Source of the DNA: Treponema sp.
GTDB taxonomy: Bacteria; Spirochaetota; Spirochaetia; Treponematales; Treponemataceae
Assembly: GCA_017614655.1 (NCBI GenBank)
Contig: JAGABO010000146.1
Coordinates: 1 to 5,653, forward strand
DNA: 5,653 nt
Reading direction: 5' to 3'
Shown here: piece after piece, positions 1-3,524 of the stretch
How the letters are laid out: each line of letters begins with the position of its first letter
Numbering within the stretch: the first letter of the stretch is position 1
Program-made: the position numbers and the translations under genes
Notes under the pieces: generated by a model
Told to the model about the DNA's origin: nothing
The model's database searches: none
Seen by the model: only the letters and a program-made list of their open reading frames with translations

Positions 1-979
1 CCCACGGACTTCTCGGGTTGATTTCCATTCCGGTAAACTTATTGTAGGCTTCTGCAATTTCAGGGAGGTTCGTAAAGTCAAGTTCAGGGTCTACGCCTTC
101 GGAGAACATGTTGAGCGCAACGTTTACGATGTCGAGGTTTCCGGTTCTCTCGCCGTTACCGAAGAGACAGCCTTCCGTTCTGTCGGCACCTGCAAGAAGT
201 GCAAGTTCTGCAGAAGCATCACCCGTTCCCCTGTCGTTGTGGCAGTGGGTAGAAATGATTACCTTATCGCGTTCAGAAATATGTTTTGCAAAATATTCGA
301 TTCTGTCGGCATAAACATTCGGTGTATAGCATTCAACCGTAGTCGGAAGATTCATGATGATTTTTTCGCCGGGTAAAAGTCCCCATTCAGCTTTTACGGC
401 TTCACAGACTTCGAGGGCATAATCAATTTCGGTCATCGAAAAGCTTTCCGGAGAATATTCAATCCTGATTTTCTTTCTGTCTTCTTCCGAAAGGCAGCTC
501 TTGATGCAGCGCACTCCGTCAATTGCAATCTGCTTGATTTCTTCCTTACTCTTTCCAAAGGTGTACTTTCTCTGAGCCGGAGAAGTTGAGTTATATATAT
601 GGAAGATTGCCTTGCTGCAGCCTTTTAAGGCTTCGACAGTTTTCTTTACAAGTTTTTCGCGTGCCTGGCACAAAACCTGAATCGTAACGTCTTCAGGAAT
701 GTGATTTTCTTCTATGAGGCGGCGGCAGAACTCGTATTCAGTATCGCTTGCAGCCGGAAAACCGACTTCTATTTCCTTAAAGCCGATCTTAACAAGAAGG
801 TCAAAAAATGCAAGTTTTGTTTCTATTCCCATAGGATTAACAAGAGCCTGGTTTCCGTCGCGCAGGTCAACAGAACACCACAGCGGTGCCTTTGTAATTC
901 TCTTTGATGGCCACGTTCTTTCTGAAAAATCAAGGTCAATGAAAGAACCGTACTTTCCGTTTGGATTCATTCCCGGCAT
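1..979 (-). CDS. leuA: 2-isopropylmalate synthase, type 2 (long form), 3' end cut by window edge
   Basis: LeuA condenses acetyl-CoA with 2-oxoisovalerate to give 2-isopropylmalate, the first committed step of leucine synthesis, in the cytoplasm. The frame is open for 326 codons and runs off the left edge. It shows the N-terminal TIM-barrel catalytic domain. The motif DLRDGNQAL (residues 38-46) carries the catalytic Arg40 and metal ligand Asp41. STHCHND (243-249) supplies metal ligands His245 and His247. GNGERTGN (274-281) is the conserved glycine-rich motif. The stretches TWPSKRITKAP (22-32) and LPTTVECYTPNVYADRIE (211-228) are typical of the long LeuA2 class (about 550-570 aa), so the C-terminal leucine-binding regulatory domain should lie beyond position 1. 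The start at 979 has a perfect GGAGGT 5 nt upstream; the next ATG, at 970, is too far from it. An intrinsic terminator lies directly upstream, so expression is probably set by leucine attenuation. Confidence 0.95.
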   Translation of the reverse strand, partial: MPGMNPNGKYGSFIDLDFSERTWPSKRITKAPLWCSVDLRDGNQALVNPMGIETKLAFFDLLVKIGFKEIEVGFPAASDTEYEFCRRLIEENHIPEDVTIQVLCQAREKLVKKTVEALKGCSKAIFHIYNSTSPAQRKYTFGKSKEEIKQIAIDGVRCIKSCLSEEDRKKIRIEYSPESFSMTEIDYALEVCEAVKAEWGLLPGEKIIMNLPTTVECYTPNVYADRIEYFAKHISERDKVIISTHCHNDRGTGDASAELALLAGADRTEGCLFGNGERTGNLDIVNVALNMFSEGVDPELDFTNLPEIAEAYNKFTGMEINPRSPW

Positions 980-1001
980 AATCTACCTCCGTTAAAAACA
1001 C

Positions 1002-1042
1002 AAAAAAATAAAAAAAGACCCGCTGCCAAAGCAACAGGTCTT
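1002..1042 (-). terminator. Intrinsic terminator in the leuA leader (attenuator)
   Basis: On the minus strand AAGACCTGTTGC pairs with GCAGCGGGTCTT around a TTTG loop (12 bp including two G-U pairs, positions 1015-1042). It is followed directly by a T tract that is interrupted once. It ends 12 nt before the GGAGGT of leuA, so it can only act on transcripts entering leuA: either those starting in the leader at 1138 or read-through from asd. This position, plus the competing helix described separately, marks it as an attenuator rather than an end-of-operon terminator. Confidence 0.88.
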
Positions 1043-1127
1043 AAAAGTCATTTTCATTTATGATATGAACCTTTCCGCACTGTCCTCTGGCATTCAGCAT
1101 GAGAAAAATAGTTCTAGGAAAAGGTTC
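1025..1127 (-). promoter_or_regulatory. Leucine attenuator: mutually exclusive leader RNA helices
   Basis: Two helices compete with the leuA terminator. (1) Antiterminator: minus-strand GCCAGAGGACAG (1091-1080) pairs with CTGTTGCTTTGGC (1037-1025), giving 7 bp plus 4 bp separated by a small internal loop; it consumes the 5' arm and loop of the terminator. (2) A 1:2 helix: GAACCTTTTCC (1127-1117, inside leader codons 4-8) pairs with GGAAAGGTTC (1076-1067), 10 bp with one bulged T, and encloses the antiterminator strand in its loop. The leader stop codon lies 2 nt upstream of the antiterminator strand. A ribosome finishing the peptide would therefore cover that strand and allow termination, while a ribosome stalled on Leu codons would break helix 1:2 and favour antitermination. 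The pairings are read from the sequence; the mechanism is inferred from classical leu/trp/his attenuation. Confidence 0.75.
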
Positions 1128-1138
1128 GTCAAAATCAT
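1094..1138 (-). CDS. Leucine-rich leader peptide of leuA (14 aa)
   Basis: This is a tiny open frame, MILTNLFLELFFSC followed by TGA, with four Leu and one Ile in 14 residues. The Leu codons are TTG, CTT, CTA and CTA; CTA is rare in the neighbouring genes (none in the visible leuA), which fits a stalling sensor of charged leucyl-tRNA. It lies between a strong promoter and the leuA terminator, and its codons 4-8 form one strand of the alternative RNA helix. No Shine-Dalgarno sequence is present. The -10 box ends 6 nt before the ATG, so transcription probably begins at the ATG itself and the peptide would be read from a leaderless mRNA. It is analogous to enterobacterial leuL in role, with no evident sequence similarity. 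The frame is too short for coding statistics, so the support is contextual. Confidence 0.75.
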   Translation of the reverse strand: MILTNLFLELFFSC

Positions 1139-1173
1139 GATTATTTTATATACCCAACTTCCGAAAGTGTCAA
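1139..1173 (-). promoter_or_regulatory. Sigma-70-type promoter for the leuA leader
   Basis: On the minus strand a perfect -35 box TTGACA (1173-1168) is followed after exactly 17 nt by TATAAA (1150-1145), which matches the -10 consensus at five of six positions. The usual start distance of about 7 nt puts transcription initiation at about 1138, the A of the leader-peptide ATG. This gives leuA its own promoter independent of dapA-asd. Confidence 0.82.
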
Positions 1174-1198
1174 TCAGTAACGGTAAAACCAAAACTGA
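1174..1198 (-). repeat. Imperfect 25-bp dyad abutting the leuA -35 box
   Basis: The outer arms TCAGT/ACTGA and inner arms GGT/ACC are arranged symmetrically around a 3-nt centre, separated by 3-nt non-pairing blocks. The element touches the -35 hexamer at 1173 and has no T tract, so it is a poor terminator for asd. It could be a binding site for a transcription factor, or chance symmetry in AT-rich DNA. No known operator consensus is recognised. Confidence 0.3.
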
Positions 1199-1218
1199 CG
1201 TGTGAAACCCCGCAGGTA

Positions 1219-2319
1219 CTATAAGTTATCAAAATAACCTTTGGCCTTAAGAAGTTCAGCGTTTAAGATTCCGCCGAGGGCAGCACCGCGCTTTGTGTTG
1301 TGGCTTAAGGCAACAAACTTTACGTCAAATACATTGCACGGGCGAAGGCGACCGATTACGCAGGCCATGCCTTTTTCTGTTTCGCGGTCACGTCGAGGTT
1401 GAGGTCTGTTTTCTTCGTGGCGCACAACAATCGGATGAACCGGTGCACTCGGAAGGTTAAGTTCCTGAGGCACAGATTTGTAAGAAGTCCATACGCGCTC
1501 GATTTCTTCAAGGGAAGGCTTTTTGTCTTCCGGAAGATCAAACTCAAGCGAAACACAGGCCGTGTGTCCGTCAATTACAGGAACACGGGTACATGTTGAA
1601 CTTACTTTCGGGAAATCTGCATTTGCAATTTTGTCTCCGTCAACTTTTCCTAAAATCTTAAGGCACTCTTTTTCTGTCTTTTCCTCTTCGCCGCCGATGT
1701 ATGGAACAATGTTGTCAATCATGTCAAAAGAAGGAACGCCCGGATATCCTGCACCGCTTGTTGCCTGAAGAGTTGTAACAATCATTCTCTTAACAGGATA
1801 ACCTGCCTGAATGAGCGAATGAAGCGGCATCATGTAAGTCTGAAGTGAGCAGTTAGGCTTTACTGCAATAAAGCCCTTGTCCCAGCCGTGATGTTCCTGC
1901 TGCTTTTTAATGATGTCGAGGTGTGAATAATTGATTTCCGGAACGAGCATCGGAACGTCTTCTGTCCAGCGGTTTGCACTTGCATTTGAAACTACAGGAA
2001 TTCCGAGGGCAGCATAAGCTTCTTCGAGAGCCTTGATTTCGTCCTTTCCCATTTCGAGTGCGCTGAATACAAACTTGCATTTTCCGACAGCAAGCTTTGC
2101 ATCATTTGCATCCTGAATCGTAAGGTCTGCAACGTCAGAAGGAATTTCTTCTCCGATGAGCCACTTTGAAGAAACTACATCCTTATAAAGCTTTCCTGCA
2201 CTGCGCGGACTTGCTGCAACATAAGTTACCTTAAACCACGGATGATTTTCCAGAAGCTTAATGTAACGCTGGCCTACCATTCCGGTAGCACCGAGAACAC
2301 CTACAGATATTTTTTCCAT
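1219..2319 (-). CDS. asd: Aspartate-semialdehyde dehydrogenase, archaeal/fungal-type
   Basis: Asd is a cytoplasmic enzyme that reduces L-4-aspartyl phosphate with NADPH to L-aspartate-4-semialdehyde, the branch-point precursor of lysine/diaminopimelate, threonine, methionine and isoleucine. The 366-aa length is full for the archaeal/fungal-like subfamily. The N-terminal dinucleotide-binding loop is GATGMVG (10-16). The catalytic cysteine is Cys157 in KPNCSLQ, and the acid/base His252 lies in VIDGHTACVS. SNASANR (111-117), TSGAGYPG (187-194) and RPQPRRDRE (305-313) are characteristic of this subfamily rather than of the classical E. coli-type enzyme. The ATG at 2319 is preceded by GGAG with 7-nt spacing. 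dapA ends 14 nt upstream, so the two genes are co-transcribed, and DapA uses the product of Asd. No convincing terminator follows the TAG stop, so some read-through into the leuA leader is possible. Confidence 0.95.
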   Translation of the reverse strand: MEKISVGVLGATGMVGQRYIKLLENHPWFKVTYVAASPRSAGKLYKDVVSSKWLIGEEIPSDVADLTIQDANDAKLAVGKCKFVFSALEMGKDEIKALEEAYAALGIPVVSNASANRWTEDVPMLVPEINYSHLDIIKKQQEHHGWDKGFIAVKPNCSLQTYMMPLHSLIQAGYPVKRMIVTTLQATSGAGYPGVPSFDMIDNIVPYIGGEEEKTEKECLKILGKVDGDKIANADFPKVSSTCTRVPVIDGHTACVSLEFDLPEDKKPSLEEIERVWTSYKSVPQELNLPSAPVHPIVVRHEENRPQPRRDRETEKGMACVIGRLRPCNVFDVKFVALSHNTKRGAALGGILNAELLKAKGYFDNL

Positions 2320-2333
2320 TTTTTTTCTCCTGA

Positions 2334-3239
2334 TTAAAGAGCGCAGTTTTTAATTGCGTCTTCGATGATTTTCTTTGCTGCCTCTGTCGGTTCAGAAAGA
2401 GGAAGGCGTACGCTTCCTGCAGGAAGTCCCTTTACGTTCATTGCATACTTGATGCAGGTAGGGTTTCCGTCTACGAAAGCTGCGCGGAAGAAAGGCTGAA
2501 GCCTGTAATGAATTTTACGTGCCTCACTGAATTTTCCTTCTTCGCATTTATGTACAAGTTCTCCCATAAGGGCAGGAATCATGTTGGTAACAACAGAAAT
2601 AACTCCGTCTCCGCCGGCTGCCATAAGAGGAAGCGTAAGGCCGTCATCACCGCTCATTACGGCAAAGTCCGGCTTTGAAAGCTTAATCTTTTCTATTACT
2701 TCCATCATCTGGTTGATGTTTCCGCTGGCTTCCTTTACCCCGACGATATTAGGAAGCTTTACGATGCGCTCAAGAAGCGGAACAGAAATATTCTTTCCCG
2801 TGCGTCCCTGAATGTTGTAAACGACAACCGGAACTCCAACCTTAGAAACAGCTTCGAAGTGGCGGTAGATTCCTTCGTCACTCGGCTTATTATAGTAAGG
2901 AGTTACAACAAGGGCAAAATCTGCACCGAACTTTTTGGCACGTTCGCAGTAGCGTACGGCATCGCGGGTATTGTTGCTTCCCGCACCAACCATTATCTTT
3001 ACGTCTTTTCCGTTTTTCTTATTGAAGTCTTTTACAAGTGGAAAAATAATCTCAAGAAGTTTTTCTTCTTCGTCTTCATCAAGAGTCGGAGTTTCTCCGC
3101 TTGTTCCAAGGGGAAGAAGTCCGTCTATTCCCTGTTCCAGCTGAAACTGTACGTTCTTCTTAAAACCTTCATAATCGATGCTTCCGTCGCTGTGCATCGG
3201 GGTAATCATAGCCGTATAGGCTCCGTGAATATTTGCCAT
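2334..3239 (-). CDS. dapA: 4-hydroxy-tetrahydrodipicolinate synthase
   Basis: DapA is a cytoplasmic class I aldolase of the DHDPS/NAL family. It condenses pyruvate with L-aspartate-4-semialdehyde in the first committed step to diaminopimelate (cell wall) and lysine. It has 301 aa, a normal length. The visible active-site elements are GTSGET (45-50), where Thr46 and Ser47 correspond to E. coli Thr44 and Thr45; TPYYNKP (113-119) with Tyr116, the tyrosine contributed by the partner subunit; YNIQGRTG (141-148) with Tyr141 and the substrate carboxylate-binding Arg146; and GVKEASGN (167-174) with Schiff-base Lys169. The usual Pro of YNVPxRTG is Gln144 here, which leaves the catalytic residues intact. 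An in-frame TTG at 3251 could extend it by four residues, but that codon overlaps the GGAG ribosome-binding site, so the ATG at 3239 is preferred. It is the first gene of dapA-asd. Confidence 0.95.
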   Translation of the reverse strand: MANIHGAYTAMITPMHSDGSIDYEGFKKNVQFQLEQGIDGLLPLGTSGETPTLDEDEEEKLLEIIFPLVKDFNKKNGKDVKIMVGAGSNNTRDAVRYCERAKKFGADFALVVTPYYNKPSDEGIYRHFEAVSKVGVPVVVYNIQGRTGKNISVPLLERIVKLPNIVGVKEASGNINQMMEVIEKIKLSKPDFAVMSGDDGLTLPLMAAGGDGVISVVTNMIPALMGELVHKCEEGKFSEARKIHYRLQPFFRAAFVDGNPTCIKYAMNVKGLPAGSVRLPLSEPTEAAKKIIEDAIKNCAL

Positions 3240-3249
3240 ATTATTCTCC
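3240..3249 (-). promoter_or_regulatory. Ribosome-binding site fixing the dapA start
   Basis: Minus-strand GGAG (3249-3246) stands 6 nt before the ATG at 3239. It overlaps the upstream in-frame TTG, which therefore cannot be the start served by this site. Confidence 0.8.
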
Positions 3250-3262
3250 AAATTCTTACAAT

Positions 3263-3291
3263 ATATTAGTGATTTTAAGCTTTTTAATCAA
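3263..3291 (-). promoter_or_regulatory. Probable dapA-asd promoter
   Basis: On the minus strand TTGATT (3291-3286) and TAATAT (3268-3263) are separated by 17 nt, each matching its consensus at four of six positions. A start near 3256 would give a 5' untranslated region of about 17 nt containing the GGAG of dapA. The promoter lies downstream of the terminator at 3304-3340, so if it is active, dapA does not depend on antitermination there. The support is sequence match only, in AT-rich DNA where such matches are common. Confidence 0.45.
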
Positions 3292-3303
3292 TAAATCAGC
3301 GGA

Positions 3304-3340
3304 CAAAAAAGAAGCTGCCCGAATAACTCAGGCAGCTTCT
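3304..3340 (-). terminator. Strong intrinsic terminator upstream of dapA
   Basis: Minus-strand AGAAGCTGCC (3340-3331) pairs perfectly with GGCAGCTTCT (3319-3310). Two further pairs (T-G and G-C) are possible, leaving a 7-nt AGTTATT loop. A run of six T follows (3310-3305). On the plus strand the hairpin is followed by no T tract, so it acts leftwards only, towards dapA. The gene to its right is divergent, so it does not end any recognisable protein gene. It must serve either a dapA leader RNA (attenuator or riboswitch expression platform) or a small RNA. Confidence 0.85.
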
Positions 3341-3387
3341 AAACACTCATCTCCAAAGTCTCGTTTACCTATATCCGGATAACTCAG
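3319..3387 (-). repeat. 13-nt direct repeat in the dapA upstream region
   Basis: Plus-strand CCGAATAACTCAG (3319-3331) recurs as CCGGATAACTCAG (3375-3387), 12 of 13 identical and 56 nt apart. The first copy forms the loop and inner stem of the terminator; the second sits in the predicted upstream stem. It may be a duplicated protein-binding site or RNA loop sequence; no function is known. Confidence 0.4.
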
Positions 3388-3441
3388 TCACTTTGTTGCC
3401 ATGATTTTACACCCGAAACCTGTAATAAAACACGGTCTTTT

Positions 3442-3481
3442 TTTACCTAATTTCAGGTATATTTTTACTTAAAATCAGGTA
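3442..3481 (+). promoter_or_regulatory. Tandem operator-like repeats upstream of the 7TM sensor gene
   Basis: Two 18-bp copies, TTTACCTAATTTCAGGTA (3442-3459) and TTTACTTAAAATCAGGTA (3464-3481), are 15 of 18 identical with start-to-start spacing of 22 bp, about two helical turns. Each has dyad symmetry of the form TACCT-N6-AGGTA, perfect in the first copy and with one mismatch in the second. The TTTACCTA half also occurs at 3364-3371. The pair ends 43 bp before the ATG of the divergent sensor gene, overlapping or just upstream of the expected promoter, where a repressor or activator would act. The cognate regulator is not visible in the window. Confidence 0.5.
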
Positions 3482-3489
3482 AAAACAGC

Positions 3490-3518
3490 TTTATTTTTGT
3501 CTTTTTTCGTTTTATATT
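3490..3518 (+). promoter_or_regulatory. Weak candidate promoter of the 7TM sensor gene
   Basis: TATATT (3513-3518) is a reasonable -10 box; the hexamer 17 nt upstream, TTTATT (3490-3495), is a poor -35. Initiation 7 nt downstream of the -10 would fall on the A of the ATG at 3525, and no Shine-Dalgarno sequence is present, so this message could be leaderless like the leuA leader. A weak -35 next to tandem operator-like repeats would fit an activator-dependent promoter. Confidence 0.3.
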
Positions 3519-3524
3519 AAAGAT

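Larger units (their letters stand above)
3304..3410 (-). ncRNA. Candidate leader RNA or small RNA ending at the dapA-side terminator
   Basis: Upstream of the terminator the minus strand can form a helix CAAAGT/ACTTTG (3395-3390 with 3359-3354) enclosing a shorter stem TTATC/GGTAA (3382-3378 with 3369-3365). An alternative pairing TAAAC/GTTTA (3367-3363 with 3344-3340) would compete with the first helix. The 5' end is unknown: a TAAAT-like -10 (TAAAAT, 3409-3404) exists but without a good -35. No L-box (lysine riboswitch), T-box, SAM or TPP core motif is recognised, and no clear antiterminator against either terminator arm was found. The existence of a transcript is inferred from the terminator; its function is unknown. 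Confidence 0.35.

Noticed and set aside
714..995. Plus-strand frames opposite the 5' part of leuA
   Set aside because: They are shadows of leuA in other frames: no ribosome-binding site, no domain features, and they overlap an intact, strongly conserved gene.
980..1173. T-box element controlling leuA
   Set aside because: There is no T-box signature sequence. The visible Leu-codon leader peptide and alternative helices explain the terminator better.
1199..1218. Terminator directly after asd
   Set aside because: No stable GC-rich hairpin with a T tract is seen between the asd stop and the leuA promoter; the only symmetric element (1174-1198) is imperfect and lacks a T run.
2859..3269. 136-codon plus-strand frame opposite dapA
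   Set aside because: It is antisense to a well-supported dapA, has no recognisable motif or ribosome-binding site, and its composition is what the complementary strand of dapA would give.
3310..3340. The 3310-3340 hairpin as a bidirectional terminator or as a plus-strand element
   Set aside because: On the plus strand the hairpin is followed by AAACAC rather than T residues, and no plus-strand gene ends to its left, so only the minus-strand reading is supported.
3388..3456. Lysine-rich minus-strand frame (22 codons, five Lys, ending MATK then TGA) upstream of the dapA-side terminator, as a possible lysine leader peptide
   Set aside because: The full frame has only a CTG as possible start and no ribosome-binding site. 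The ATG-started part is just four codons (Met-Ala-Thr-Lys). The Lys run comes from A-tracts in AT-rich DNA. No antiterminator that would couple it to the terminator was found.
3304..3524. Lysine riboswitch (L-box) or T-box upstream of dapA
   Set aside because: I looked for the conserved L-box core and for the T-box antiterminator signature (TGGNACCGCG-like) on the minus strand and saw neither. The segment is also shorter than a typical L-box aptamer.
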